From the NCBI RefSeq assembly GCF_042654365.1, contig NZ_JBHSGG010000030.1, positions 1-64,000 on the forward strand: a stretch of DNA of 64,000 nt, written 5' to 3'. Positions 29,203 to 38,135 of this stretch are shown here, one piece after another. The notes below the pieces were generated by a model that was not told the origin of the DNA, did not search any database, and was given only the letters and a program-made list of their open reading frames with translations. Numbering within the stretch: position 1 is the first letter of the stretch; each line of letters starts with the position of its first letter. Source of the stretch: Coralloluteibacterium thermophilum (lineage in GTDB: Bacteria; Pseudomonadota; Gammaproteobacteria; Xanthomonadales; Xanthomonadaceae). Both the position numbers and the translations under genes were made by a program.

Positions 29203-29240
29203 GGTGAAGCGGGAACAGGGAAACGGGAATCGGGAACGGG
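29203..29240 (+). repeat. Single-arm GGGAAAC/GGGAATC heptamer repeat
   Basis: Directly after the SPFH stop, GGG-spaced heptads (GGGAACA, GGGAAAC, GGGAATC, GGGAACG) run for about 35 bases. No inverted partner arm is visible before rsmG, so this is a half copy of the family. Confidence 0.75.
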
Positions 29241-29340
29241 CGCCGTGAGGCGCCGGACGCGCCGCTCAGCCTGAAGGACGCCTGCGCCCCAGGCGGGATC
29301 CAGGCCGTGTCACGCTAGACTGCACGGCTTTCCTCGCGCC

Positions 29341-30015
29341 GTGCCTGCCGTGACCGCCCTGGCCGACCTCCAACCCGACCTCGAAGCCGGCCTCGCGACC
29401 CTGGGCATCGACCCGGCGCACGCGCCGCGCCTGCTCGACTTCCTCGCCCTGCTGGTGCGCTGGAACGGGACCTACAACCTCACCGCGGTCCGCGACCCGC
29501 GGGAGATGGTCATCCGGCACCTGCTCGATTCGCTCAGCATCGCCCGTCACGTGCCCGACGGACTGCTGGTGGACATCGGCACCGGGCCGGGCTTCCCTGG
29601 CATTCCGCTGGCCATCGTGCGGCCGGGCATCCGCGTCACCCTGGTCGAGTCCAACGGCAAGAAGACCCGCTTCATGCGCGAGGCGGTGCGCAGCCTCGGG
29701 CTTCCCAACGCCCAGGTCGCCGAGAGCCGTGCCGAGGCGCTGCCGGACGCAGGCCGCTTCGACCGCCTGACCGCGCGCGCCCTCGGCACCCTGGCCGAGC
29801 TGGTCCGCCTCGGCGGGCACCTCGTCGCGCCGCAGGGCCAGATCCTGGCGATGAAGGGCCGCCGGCCCGACGACGAGATCGCCGCCCTGCCGCCGGGCTG
29901 GGAGGTGCGTACCATGCATCGCCTCGACGTGCCCGGCCTCGAGGGCGAGCGCCATCTGGTGGTGCTGGGGCGCGACCACACTTCCGACAGCCTGGGGACC
30001 GGGACCAATGCCTAG
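29341..30015 (+). CDS. rsmG: 16S rRNA (guanine527-N7)-methyltransferase RsmG
   Basis: A 224-residue SAM-dependent methyltransferase acting on G527 of 16S rRNA. Diagnostic segments are RWNGTYNLTAVRD, the SAM loop DIGTGPGFPGIPLAI, VESNGKKTRFMREA and RALGTLAELV. The start is GTG 29341, with GTG 29350 as an alternative. Its 3' end overlaps parA by 8 bp. The order rsmG-parA-parB is the classic arrangement near the replication origin in many bacteria. Confidence 0.95.
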   Translation: MPAVTALADLQPDLEAGLATLGIDPAHAPRLLDFLALLVRWNGTYNLTAVRDPREMVIRHLLDSLSIARHVPDGLLVDIGTGPGFPGIPLAIVRPGIRVTLVESNGKKTRFMREAVRSLGLPNAQVAESRAEALPDAGRFDRLTARALGTLAELVRLGGHLVAPQGQILAMKGRRPDDEIAALPPGWEVRTMHRLDVPGLEGERHLVVLGRDHTSDSLGTGTNA

Positions 30016-30802
30016 CGCGCGCATCTTCGCCGTCGCCAACCAGAAGGGCGGCGTCGGCAAGACCACCACCGCGGTGAACCTGGCCGCGGCGCTCGCGCAG
30101 GCGCCGCGCAGGGTGCTGCTGATCGACCTCGATCCGCAGGGCAACGCCACCATGGGCGCGGGCGTCGACAAGCGCGAGCTCGAGGTCTCGGCCTGCGAGG
30201 TGCTGCTGGGCGAGGCCGAGGCCGGGCAGGCGCTGCTGCGCACGGCCGAGGACTACGACCTGCTGCCGTCCAACATCGACCTGACCGCCGCCGAGGTGCG
30301 GCTGATGGACGTGCCGCAGCGCGAGCTGCGCCTCAAGGCAGCGCTGGTGCCGCTGCGCGAGCGCTACGACTACATCCTGATCGACTGCCCCCCTTCGCTG
30401 TCGCTGCTCACGCTCAACGCCCTGGCCGCGGCCGACGGCGTGGTCGTGCCGATGCAGTGCGAGTACTACGCGCTGGAGGGCATCTCGGCCCTGGTCGACA
30501 CCATCGAGGCGGTCAGGGCGCGGCTCAACCCGACGCTGCGGATCGAGGGCATCCTGCGCACCATGTTCGACGTGCGCAACAACCTCGCCAACGCGGTGTC
30601 GGGGGAGCTCATCACCCACTTCGGCGACCGCGTGTTCCGCTCGATCGTGCCGCGCAACGTGCGCCTGGCCGAGGCGCCCAGCCACGGCCAGTCCATCCTC
30701 GGCTACGACCGCGCCTCGCGCGGCGGCGTCGCCTACCTCGGCGTCGCCGGCGAGATCGTGCGCCGCGAGCGCGCCGTCGCCACTTCCACGGAGACGCCCT
30801 GA
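30008..30802 (+). CDS. parA: Chromosome partitioning ATPase ParA (Soj)
   Basis: A 264-residue ParA ATPase. The deviant Walker A is QKGGVGKTTTAVNLA, with VLLIDLDPQGNATMG and DYILIDCPPSLSLLTLNAL for the A' and B motifs. It binds DNA non-specifically when ATP-bound and moves ParB-parS complexes to segregate origins. It lacks the N-terminal HTH of plasmid ParA proteins, so it is the chromosomal type. It overlaps rsmG by 8 bp and parB by 1 bp (TGATG), indicating tight coupling. Confidence 0.96.
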   Translation: MPSARIFAVANQKGGVGKTTTAVNLAAALAQAPRRVLLIDLDPQGNATMGAGVDKRELEVSACEVLLGEAEAGQALLRTAEDYDLLPSNIDLTAAEVRLMDVPQRELRLKAALVPLRERYDYILIDCPPSLSLLTLNALAAADGVVVPMQCEYYALEGISALVDTIEAVRARLNPTLRIEGILRTMFDVRNNLANAVSGELITHFGDRVFRSIVPRNVRLAEAPSHGQSILGYDRASRGGVAYLGVAGEIVRRERAVATSTETP

Positions 30803-31692
30803 TGGCGGTGAAGAAGCGCGGCCTCGGCCGCGGACTGGATGCCCTGCTCGGCGGCCCGGCCACCCCCGCCAGCACTGACGAGGGCGCCCCCGCGCCGTCC
30901 GCCGAGGCGCTGACGACCCTGCCGATCGACGCCCTGCAGCCCGGCAAGTACCAGCCGCGCACCGGCATGGACCCGGAGAAGCTCACCGAACTGGCCGACT
31001 CCATCCGCAGCCAGGGCCTGATCCAGCCCATCGTGGTGCGCCCGGTCGGCGGCGACCGCTACGAGATCATCGCCGGCGAGCGCCGCTGGCGCGCCGCCCG
31101 CGAGGCCGGGCTGACCGAGGTGCCGGTGGTCAGGCGCGAGGTCGAGGACCGCGCCGCCATCGCCATGGCGCTGATCGAGAACATCCAGCGCGAGGACCTC
31201 AACCCGCTCGAGGAGGCGCTCGCCCTGGCGCGCCTGATCGAGGAGTTCGGGCTGACCCACCAGCAGGCCGCCGAAGCCGTCGGTCGCGCGCGCTCGGCGG
31301 TGTCCAACCTGCTGCGCCTGCTCGACCTGCCCGAGCCCATCCGCCGCCTCGTGGAGGCCCGCCGCATCGAGATGGGCCACGCCCGCGCCCTGCTGAGCCT
31401 GCCCGAGAAGCAGGCGGTCGCGCTCGCCCAGGAGGCGGCCGACGACGAGCTGTCGGTGCGCGAGGTCGAGCAGCGCGTGCAGCGCCTGACCCAGGGCCTG
31501 CCGGCGCCGGCGCCCAAGCCGGCGGCACTGCCCGACGCCGACATCGCCGCGCTGGAGCGGGAGATGTCCGAGACCCTGGGCACCCGCGTGGCCGTGCAGC
31601 ACGGCAAGGGCGGCAAGGGCAGGCTGGTGATCCATTACCACGGCCTCGACGCCCTCGAGGGCGTGCTGGAGCGCCTGCGCCGCCGCGGCTGA
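30802..31692 (+). CDS. parB: Chromosome partitioning protein ParB (Spo0J)
   Basis: A 296-residue ParB. The N-terminal KKRGLGRGLDALLG is the ParA-interacting element. The ParB/Srx CTPase domain shows PGKYQPRT, GLIQPIVVRP and AGERRWRAA (C-motif region), and NIQREDLNPLEEA. The HTH region is LTHQQAAEAVGRARSAVSNLLRLL, and a short dimerisation domain closes the protein. It loads on parS and spreads as a CTP-dependent clamp. No 16-bp parS palindrome was seen nearby. Confidence 0.96.
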   Translation: MAVKKRGLGRGLDALLGGPATPASTDEGAPAPSAEALTTLPIDALQPGKYQPRTGMDPEKLTELADSIRSQGLIQPIVVRPVGGDRYEIIAGERRWRAAREAGLTEVPVVRREVEDRAAIAMALIENIQREDLNPLEEALALARLIEEFGLTHQQAAEAVGRARSAVSNLLRLLDLPEPIRRLVEARRIEMGHARALLSLPEKQAVALAQEAADDELSVREVEQRVQRLTQGLPAPAPKPAALPDADIAALEREMSETLGTRVAVQHGKGGKGRLVIHYHGLDALEGVLERLRRRG

Positions 31693-31694
31693 AC

Positions 31695-31760
31695 ACGGCG
31701 GCAGCCGCCGTTCACGCGCAAGCGCTTGCGCGGCAAGAGAAAACCGCGCATGATGCGCGG
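31695..31760. other. Cluster of three inverted repeats downstream of parB
   Basis: Three hairpins follow the parB stop: CGGCGG-cag-CCGCCG at 31696-31710; a perfect 18-bp palindrome CGCGCAAGCGCTTGCGCG at 31715-31732; and CCGCGCAT-g-ATGCGCGG at 31744-31760. On the minus strand the last is followed by TTTTCTCTT, like an intrinsic terminator, though no minus-strand gene approaches here. The group may end parB transcription or hold a protein-binding site ahead of rpmB. Confidence 0.6.
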
Positions 31761-31916
31761 CTCGCTCCGTCCAGCCGACAGGCCCGGGCGCCCGGAAACA
31801 CGACTCCGGCGCCGCAGGCGAGCGACTTCCCGCGTCGCGTACGACGGCATTCCGCCGCCGTGGGGCCGATGTCTCCCTGGCCAAAGGGGGATCAACCCAA
31901 TCCTATCGAGGTGCGT

Positions 31917-32153
31917 ATGGCCCGCGTGTGCCAAGTAACCGGTAAGGGTGTGCAGACGGGCAACAACGTCTCCCACGCCAACAACAAGACCCGCCGCCGC
32001 TTCCTGCCCAACCTGCACGAGCGCCGGTTCTGGGTCGCCAGCGAGAACCGCTGGATCAAGCTGCGCGTGAGCACCCACGCTCTGCGCACCATCGACAAGA
32101 AGGGCATCGACTCGGTCATCGCCGAGCTGCGCGCCCGTGGCGAGAAGATCTGA
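31917..32153 (+). CDS. rpmB: 50S ribosomal protein L28
   Basis: A 78-residue ribosomal protein starting MARVCQVTGKG, with SHANNKTRRRFLPNLHERRFW, the L28 signature. Length is exact for gammaproteobacteria. Only one cysteine is present, so it is the zinc-free type. The frame stays open upstream, but the conserved start is ATG 31917, with GAGG six bases upstream. It is the first gene of the rpmB-rpmG operon. Confidence 0.97.
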   Translation: MARVCQVTGKGVQTGNNVSHANNKTRRRFLPNLHERRFWVASENRWIKLRVSTHALRTIDKKGIDSVIAELRARGEKI

Positions 32154-32166
32154 GGAGGACTGAATC

Positions 32167-32334
32167 ATGGCAGGCAGCAAGAGCGACAAGATCCGCCTGA
32201 TCTCCTCCGCGGGGACCGGCCACTTCTACACGACCACCAAGAACAAGAAGAACACGCCGAACAAGTTCGAGTTCATGAAGTACGACCCGGTGGTCCGCAA
32301 GCACGTGATCTACAAGGAAGGCAAGATCAAGTGA
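32167..32334 (+). CDS. rpmG: 50S ribosomal protein L33
   Basis: A 55-residue ribosomal protein reading MAGSKSDKIRLISSAGTGHF, then TTTKNKKNTPNKFEFMKYDP and a lysine-rich end. It is the cysteine-free (zinc-independent) form. It lies 13 bp after rpmB, with a strong AGGAGG site seven to eight bases before the ATG, and is followed by an intrinsic terminator at 32377. Confidence 0.97.
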   Translation: MAGSKSDKIRLISSAGTGHFYTTTKNKKNTPNKFEFMKYDPVVRKHVIYKEGKIK

Positions 32335-32376
32335 GCCGGCCCCGGCCGGCCACCCCGCGCTGACGGGATGCCTCCT

Positions 32377-32411
32377 GACGAAACCCGCCGTATGGCGGGT
32401 TTTGTCGTTTT
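32377..32411 (+). terminator. Intrinsic terminator of rpmBG
   Basis: A 13-bp stem (one G-U pair) with left arm GACGAAACCCGCC at 32377-32389, loop GTAT and right arm GGCGGGTTTTGTC at 32394-32406. It is followed by GTTTT. This is the clearest Rho-independent terminator in the window. Confidence 0.9.
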
Positions 32412-32527
32412 GGAGAAGAGGCGGGAATCGGTGGCCGGGAATGGGGACCTGGAGGTCTCAAGCCGCCCGCGGCCTGCACCACTGCCCACGCCGGCTCCGT
32501 TCCCGATTCCCGATTCCCGCTCCTCGC
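32412..32527. repeat. Degenerate inverted GGGAATC heptamer arms
   Basis: The left arm (32421-32450) has GGGAATC and GGGAATGGGG with an interruption. The right arm (32497-32522) reads CCCGATT twice and CCCGCTC. The 45-bp core is unrelated to other copies. It sits between the rpmBG terminator and the FAD-binding gene. Confidence 0.75.
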
Positions 32528-32554
32528 CCCCGCCCCACCCCCTACACTACCTCG

Positions 32555-33877
32555 ATGCCCACCCACGCTCTCCTGATCGTCGGCGGTGGCGCGGGGGGCG
32601 CGCTCGTCGCGCTGCACGCCCTGCGCCGCGCGCCTGCCGGCGCCCGCATCCTCCTGGTCGAGCCGGCGGCGACGCTGGCGGCCGGCATCGCCTACGCCAC
32701 GCGCTGGCCGGAGCATCTGCTCAACGTGCCGGCGGGGCGCATGAGCGCGTTTCCCGACGCGCCGGGCGATTTCGTGGCGGCGCTCGCGGAGGACGGACAC
32801 GCCGACCCGGACCATCTCGCGCACGTCTACGCACCGCGCCGCGACTACGGCGCCTACCTCCGTGCGCGGCTGTCGGCAGCCCGGGCGGCCTCGGCGGCCC
32901 GGTTCGAGGTCGTGCACGGGCGCGCGGTGGCGCTCGACCCCGCGACCGGCGGCATCGTCCTGGACGACGGCAGGCGGTTCGAGGGCGACACCGTCGCCCT
33001 GGCCCTCGGCAACGCACCGCGGCGCCTGCGCGCGGACGGCGTGCAGGCGGTCGAGGCCTGGGACTACGACGCGATCCGCGGCATCCCCGTCGACGCGCGC
33101 GTCGCCATCGTCGGCGCGGGACTGAGCATGGTCGACGCGCTGCTGAGCCTCGACGCGACCGGCCATCGCGGTCCGGTCGAGGTGCTCTCGCGTCACGCCC
33201 TGCTGCCGCGCCCGCATGCCGCGCACGGCCCGGCCTTCGCGGCGGACCTCGACGCCCTGCTCGCGCTGCCGGGCGTGCGCGCGCGGACCCGCCTGCTGCG
33301 CCGGTGGGTGGAGGCCGCCGCCGCGCAGGGCCTGCCCTGGCAGGCGGTGATGGAGGCGCTGCGCCCGCACGTGCAGCGGCTCTGGCGCACGCTCGGCGCG
33401 GCCGAGCAGCGCCGCTTCCTGCGCCACGCCGTGCGGCACTGGGACGTCCACCGCCACCGCATCGCGCCCGAGGTGCACGCGACGGTGCAGGCAGCCATCG
33501 ACGCGGGACGCGTGCGCCTGCACCGTGGCCGCGCGCTGGCGATCGCGCGGGACGCCGGCGGCCTGCGCATCGAGACCGGGGCCGGCCCCCTGCGCGCGGA
33601 CGTGGTGGTCAATGCCACCGGCGTCGAGAGCGCGGCGGCGCGGATGCGCAACCCGCTGCTCGACGACCTGCTCGCCCGGGGCGCGGCACGTCCGGGTCCG
33701 CACGGCATCGGCGTGGACACCGACGCCGAGGGCGCGCTCCTCGATGCCGCCGGCACGCCGCAGCCGCGCGTGCGCGTGGCGGGCAGCCTGCGCATCGGCA
33801 CGCTGTGGGAGAGCCTCGCCGTGCCCGAGCTGCGGGTGCAGGCCGCCGCGATCGCCGCGCATGCCTTCCCGGGCTGA
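32555..33877 (+). CDS. FAD/NAD(P)-binding protein
   Basis: A 440-residue flavoprotein with a dinucleotide-binding start LLIVGGGAGGALVALHAL and the segment AAGIAYATRWPEHLLNVPAGRMSAFP. This matches the FAD-NAD(P)-binding family (NAD_binding_9) found with siderophore or unknown oxidoreductases. A second GxGxxxxD-type site, VAIVGAGLSMVDALLSL, probably binds NAD(P)H, and a late VVNATGVES is the usual third FAD contact. Substrate unknown. Start ATG 32555 begins at the beta-strand of the fold; the frame is open upstream through the repeat. Confidence 0.82.
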   Translation: MPTHALLIVGGGAGGALVALHALRRAPAGARILLVEPAATLAAGIAYATRWPEHLLNVPAGRMSAFPDAPGDFVAALAEDGHADPDHLAHVYAPRRDYGAYLRARLSAARAASAARFEVVHGRAVALDPATGGIVLDDGRRFEGDTVALALGNAPRRLRADGVQAVEAWDYDAIRGIPVDARVAIVGAGLSMVDALLSLDATGHRGPVEVLSRHALLPRPHAAHGPAFAADLDALLALPGVRARTRLLRRWVEAAAAQGLPWQAVMEALRPHVQRLWRTLGAAEQRRFLRHAVRHWDVHRHRIAPEVHATVQAAIDAGRVRLHRGRALAIARDAGGLRIETGAGPLRADVVVNATGVESAAARMRNPLLDDLLARGAARPGPHGIGVDTDAEGALLDAAGTPQPRVRVAGSLRIGTLWESLAVPELRVQAAAIAAHAFPG

Positions 33878-33940
33878 ACCGGCGCCGCCCCGCCCGCACG
33901 GGGCTACACTCGGGCACGCCGTCGAACGGGGGACTTCGGG

Positions 33941-36900
33941 GTGATCACCGGCTGGCTGCTGCTGCTCGTCTCCGCCGCCTACGTGGGCGTGCTGTTCGCG
34001 GTCGCCTGGTGGGGCGACCGCCGCCCCCTCTATCCCGCCCGCACCTGGCTGCGGCCGGCGGTCTACAGCCTGGCGCTGGCGGTCTACTGCTCCTCGTGGA
34101 CCTTCTACGGTGCGGTCGGCACCGCGGCGCGCAGCGGCCTGGGCTTCCTGCCGATCTACCTCGGGCCGGTGCTGCTGCTGATCTTCGCGTGGCGCGTGCT
34201 GGAGCGGCTGGCGCTGATCGCGCGCGAGCAGAACACGGTCTCCATCGCCGACTTCATCGCCTCCCGCTACGGCCGCGCGCGGACGCTGGCGGCCCTGGTC
34301 GCCTTCATCGCCGTGGTCGCGGCGATTCCCTACGTCGCGCTGCAGTTCAAGGCGGTGGCGATGAGCCTGGACGTGCTCGCGGGCACCGCCTCCGCAACGG
34401 GCCAGCACGCGGTGCTGGCCGACCCGGCCTTCTACGTGGCCGGGCTGTTCGCGGTGTTCGCCATCCTGTTCGGCACCCGCAAGCTCGACGCCACCGAGCA
34501 CCACCACGGCATGATGCTGGCGGTCGCGCTGGAGTCGCTGGTCAAGCTGCTGGCCTTTGTGGCGGTCGGCGTGTTCGCGATCCTGCACCTGCCCGGCGGC
34601 GAAGGGCTGGGCGAACGCGTGCTCGAGGCCGGCCGCGAATTCGCCGGCAAGGGCATCCCGCAGGGCTTCGTCGCCCAGACCCTCCTGGCCTTCGTCGCCA
34701 TCGTCTGCCTGCCGCGCCAGTTCCAGGTGGCCGTGGTGGAGTGCGAGGACGTCGGCGACGTGCGCCGCGCGCGCTGGCTGTTCGGCATGTACCTGGCCAT
34801 CGTCTGCGTGATGGTGCTGCCGATCACCGCGGCCGGCCAGGCGCTGCTCGCCGGCGTCGCGGAGCCCGACGTCTACGTGCTGGCGCTGCCCCTGTCCGAA
34901 GGCGCCACCACGCTCGCGCTGGCCGCCTACATCGGCGGCTTCTCGGCGGCGACCGGCATGGTGATCGTGGCGAGCGTGGCGCTCGCGACCATGGTCAGCA
35001 ACGACCTGGTCATGCCCCTGCTGCTGCGCTGGCGCCGGCGCGCCGGGGGCGGCACGGCGGGCTCCCCCATCGGCGCGCAGGTGCTGTGGGTGCGGCGGGC
35101 GGCCATCGTCGTCATCACCGCGCTGGCCTACAGCTACTACCGCCTCGCGGGCGAGACCGAGTCGCTGGCCGCCTACGGCCTGCTCGCCTTCGCCGCGGTG
35201 GCGCAGTTCGCGCCGGCCCTCATCGGCGGCCTGTACTGGCGCGGGGGCAGCCGCGCCGGCGCGCTCGCCGGGCTGGCGGCGGGCTTCCTGGTCTGGGCCT
35301 ACACCCTGCTCGTCCCGGTGCTGCTGCGCGGCATCGGCGCCGACGCGGCCTGGCTCATCGACGGCCCGCTGGGCATCGGCTGGCTGCGCCCGGAGAGCCT
35401 GTTCGGCCTGCAGGGCTGGGACGCCATCACCCACGGCACGTTCTGGTCGCTGCTGGCCAACGTCGGCGCCTTCCTGGTGGTGTCCGCACGCTACCGGCCC
35501 AGCTTCGACGATCGCCTGCGCGCGACGCCGTTCCTCGACCCCTACTCGATCCGCCCGACGCTCGCCGGCGGCGTGTGGCGCGGCGGCCTGACCGTGGGCG
35601 ACCTGCAGGCCCTGGCGGCCCACGTGATCGGCGAGCGCAACGCCCGGCGCGCGTTCTTCGAGCACTTCGCCGGCAAGGGCGTGAAGTCGGTGCCGCCCCA
35701 GGCCGCGGCCGATCGTGCGCTGGTGCAGTTCACCGAGCGCCTGCTGGCCGCCTCCATCGGCGCGGCCTCCGCGCGCCTGACCCTCACCACCGCGCTGCGC
35801 GGCTCGGGCATGGAGCTCGGCGAGGTGATGGCCCTGCTCGACGAGGCCAGCCAGGAGCTCCGCTTCAACCGCGAGATCCTCTCGGCGACGATGGAGAACA
35901 TGTCGCAGGCGGTCAGCGTGGTCGACCGCGACATGCGCCTGGTGGCGTGGAACCGCCGCTACCAGGAGCTGTTCGAGTACCCCGACGGCATGCTCTACGT
36001 CGGCCGCCCGGTCGCCGACCTGATCCGCTACAACGCCGAGCGCGGCGAGTTCGCCAGCGACGACGTCGAGGCCCAGATCGCCAAGCGCATCGGCTACATG
36101 CGCGCCGGCACCAGCCACCTGTTCGAACGCGTGCGCGCCGACGGCCGCACCATCGAGATGCAGGGCCGGCCGCTGCCGCACGGCGGCTACGTCACCACCT
36201 ACAACGACGTCACCGACTACAAGCGCGTCGAGCGTGCGCTGCGCGAGGCCAACGAGAACCTCGAACGCCGCGTCGCCGAGCGCACCCGCGAGGCGGAGGC
36301 GGCGCACCAGTCCAAGACCCGCTTCCTCGCCGCACTGAGCCACGACGTGCTGCAGCCGCTCAACGCGGCGCGCCTGTTCGCCTCGGCGCTGCGCGCCACC
36401 GACGACGGACGCGAGCAGAAGCGCCTGGCGGAGCGCGTCGACGTCTCGCTGCGCGCGGCCGAGGAGCTTCTCGACGGCCTGCTCGACATCTCCCGCCTCG
36501 ACGCCGGCGCGCTGGAGACCGAGATCACGGACTTCCGGCTCGACGAGCTGCTGGCCGGGGTCGGCGAGCAGTACGCGCCGCTCGCGGCCGAGCGCGGGCT
36601 CACGCTCACGGTGCGCACGCGCGCGATCACCGTCACCAGCGACCGCCGGCTGCTGCGCCGGGCGGTGCAGAACTTCGTGTCGAACGCGCTGCGCTACACC
36701 GAACGCGGCGGCATCGTGCTCGGCGTGCGCCTGCGCGGCGACGCGGCGCTGATCGAGGTGTGGGACACGGGCCCGGGCATCGCCCCGCGCCACCTGCGGC
36801 ACGTGTTCGAGGAGTTCCGCCGCTTCGACCAGCCCTCCCCCTGGGGCGAGCGCGGCCTGGGCCTGGGACTGTCGATCTGCCAGCGCGTCTCGCACGTGCT

Positions 36901-37402
36901 CGGCCATCCCATCGCGGTGCGCTCGCGCGAGGGCCGCGGCAGCGTGTTCTCCATGCGCGTGCCGATCGCGCGCACCGCGATGCCCAGCTCGCCGCGGCGT
37001 CCGCCGCCGCCGGTCAAGGGCGACCTCGGCGGCATGCGCGTGCTGTGCCTGGACAACGACCGCGAGATCCTTGCCGGCATGCGCGCCCTGCTGGCGCGCT
37101 GGGAGGTGGAGGTGTTCACCGCCGAGACCGTCGACGACGCCGTGGAGATCGCCAGCGACGCCCAGCCCGACGCCCTGCTGGTGGATTTCCACCTGCACGA
37201 GGACGCCGACGGGCTCGAAGCCCTCGGCCGCCTGCGCAGCGTATGCGGCACCGACACCCCGGCCGCCCTGGTGACCGCCGACGGCAGCGACGCGGTCAAG
37301 CGCAAGGCCCGCGAGCGCGGCTGCACCCTCCTCACCAAGCCCGTGAAGCCGGCCTCCCTGCGCGCCTTCCTCACCGCCCAGCGGAAGCGGGCGGAGGCGT
37401 AG
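33941..37402 (+). CDS. CrbS-type hybrid sensor kinase with SLC5 transporter-like domain
   Basis: A 1153-residue membrane protein. Residues 1-about 520 form a 12-13 helix sodium:solute symporter (SLC5/PutP) module. A linker and a PAS domain (about 640-760) follow, then a short coiled coil (REANENLERRVAERTREAEA). The histidine kinase has phospho-acceptor H801 in FLAALSHDVLQPLNAARL, with an N box around RRAVQNFVSNALRYTERGG and GERGLGLGLSICQR. The receiver has phospho-acceptor D1082 (LLVDFHLHED). CrbS proteins drive the acetate switch through CrbR and acs, both present downstream. It starts at GTG 33941. Its last 32 bases overlap the convergent ABC ATPase gene. Confidence 0.9.
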   Translation: MITGWLLLLVSAAYVGVLFAVAWWGDRRPLYPARTWLRPAVYSLALAVYCSSWTFYGAVGTAARSGLGFLPIYLGPVLLLIFAWRVLERLALIAREQNTVSIADFIASRYGRARTLAALVAFIAVVAAIPYVALQFKAVAMSLDVLAGTASATGQHAVLADPAFYVAGLFAVFAILFGTRKLDATEHHHGMMLAVALESLVKLLAFVAVGVFAILHLPGGEGLGERVLEAGREFAGKGIPQGFVAQTLLAFVAIVCLPRQFQVAVVECEDVGDVRRARWLFGMYLAIVCVMVLPITAAGQALLAGVAEPDVYVLALPLSEGATTLALAAYIGGFSAATGMVIVASVALATMVSNDLVMPLLLRWRRRAGGGTAGSPIGAQVLWVRRAAIVVITALAYSYYRLAGETESLAAYGLLAFAAVAQFAPALIGGLYWRGGSRAGALAGLAAGFLVWAYTLLVPVLLRGIGADAAWLIDGPLGIGWLRPESLFGLQGWDAITHGTFWSLLANVGAFLVVSARYRPSFDDRLRATPFLDPYSIRPTLAGGVWRGGLTVGDLQALAAHVIGERNARRAFFEHFAGKGVKSVPPQAAADRALVQFTERLLAASIGAASARLTLTTALRGSGMELGEVMALLDEASQELRFNREILSATMENMSQAVSVVDRDMRLVAWNRRYQELFEYPDGMLYVGRPVADLIRYNAERGEFASDDVEAQIAKRIGYMRAGTSHLFERVRADGRTIEMQGRPLPHGGYVTTYNDVTDYKRVERALREANENLERRVAERTREAEAAHQSKTRFLAALSHDVLQPLNAARLFASALRATDDGREQKRLAERVDVSLRAAEELLDGLLDISRLDAGALETEITDFRLDELLAGVGEQYAPLAAERGLTLTVRTRAITVTSDRRLLRRAVQNFVSNALRYTERGGIVLGVRLRGDAALIEVWDTGPGIAPRHLRHVFEEFRRFDQPSPWGERGLGLGLSICQRVSHVLGHPIAVRSREGRGSVFSMRVPIARTAMPSSPRRPPPPVKGDLGGMRVLCLDNDREILAGMRALLARWEVEVFTAETVDDAVEIASDAQPDALLVDFHLHEDADGLEALGRLRSVCGTDTPAALVTADGSDAVKRKARERGCTLLTKPVKPASLRAFLTAQRKRAEA

Positions 37403-38135
37403 CTGCGGCGCGCGCTGCCCGCAGGCGCGCGACCACAGCCGCCTCCACGCCGCCTTCGGCGCGGACGCGACGCAGCACGGCGTCGTCCCAGTCGGCCGCC
37501 ACCCGACCCCCCTCGATCACAACCACCCTGTCGAACGCGGCTGCGGCGAAATCGATGCCGTGCGTGGCCAGGAGCACGCTGCAGGCGCCGCTGGCTGCGA
37601 GTCCGCGCAGATGATCGCGGCACTCCACGGCCGCGACGGGATCGAGACCGTTCATCACCTCGTCGAGCAGGACCAACGGCGGTCCGCCAACGATGGCCAG
37701 GACGATGGCAAGCTTCTGGCGCATGCCGAATGAATAGGTCCCGACGGGCCGGTCGAGCCATCGGGCCAGATCGAGGCGCTCAGCGAACTCCAATGCAGCC
37801 GCGTCCGGTCGTGAGAGACCGCGGCTTTCTGCGAACAGCTGCAGGCACTGGCTGCCGTCGAGCACTGCAGGGAGCAGTGCCGGATCCACCGCATAGCCCA
37901 GGGCGGTGCGCGCCTGCATGCCGGCGCGCACCACGTCGTGCCCGTCCACTGCGATATGCCCCTCGAAGCCGCGCAGAAGCGTCGCCACGCAGCGCAGCAG
38001 GCAGCTCTTGCCCGCACCGTTGGCGCCGACGAGACCGCAGAAGGTGCCACGCGGCAGGTTCAGATCGACACCCGCGAGAACGTCGCGCCCGCCCAGCCGC
38101 AGACACAGGCGTTCGACCGAGAGCAGCGCCGTCAC
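37371..38135 (-). CDS. ABC transporter ATP-binding protein (CcmA/ABC-2 type)
   Basis: A 254-residue ATPase. Walker A is GANGAGKSCLL, the signature is the FGMRQK form common to ABC-2 exporters instead of LSGGQ, and Walker B is LVLLDEVMNGLDP with the catalytic Glu. The H-loop is LATHGIDF. The start is GTG 38135, overlapping the permease stop by 4 bp (GTGA). It lies between the acetate sensor kinase and its regulator, where it has no obvious role. Base composition looks lower in GC than the neighbours, suggesting later acquisition. Substrate unknown. Confidence 0.85.
   Translation of the reverse strand: MTALLSVERLCLRLGGRDVLAGVDLNLPRGTFCGLVGANGAGKSCLLRCVATLLRGFEGHIAVDGHDVVRAGMQARTALGYAVDPALLPAVLDGSQCLQLFAESRGLSRPDAAALEFAERLDLARWLDRPVGTYSFGMRQKLAIVLAIVGGPPLVLLDEVMNGLDPVAAVECRDHLRGLAASGACSVLLATHGIDFAAAAFDRVVVIEGGRVAADWDDAVLRRVRAEGGVEAAVVARLRAARAAATPPPASAGR

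Noticed and set aside
29200..31916. parS site near parAB
   Set aside because: No palindrome resembling TGTTTCACGTGAAACA was found. The CACGTG at about 29548 has no matching flanks, and the 18-bp palindrome at 31715 differs.
32327..37198. A 1623-codon minus-strand open frame, and a 1748-codon plus-strand one in another frame, over the FAD-binding and CrbS genes
   Set aside because: The translations are repetitive Arg/Ala/Gly/His-rich shadows produced by GC-rich third positions. The real genes in this stretch have recognisable domains throughout.
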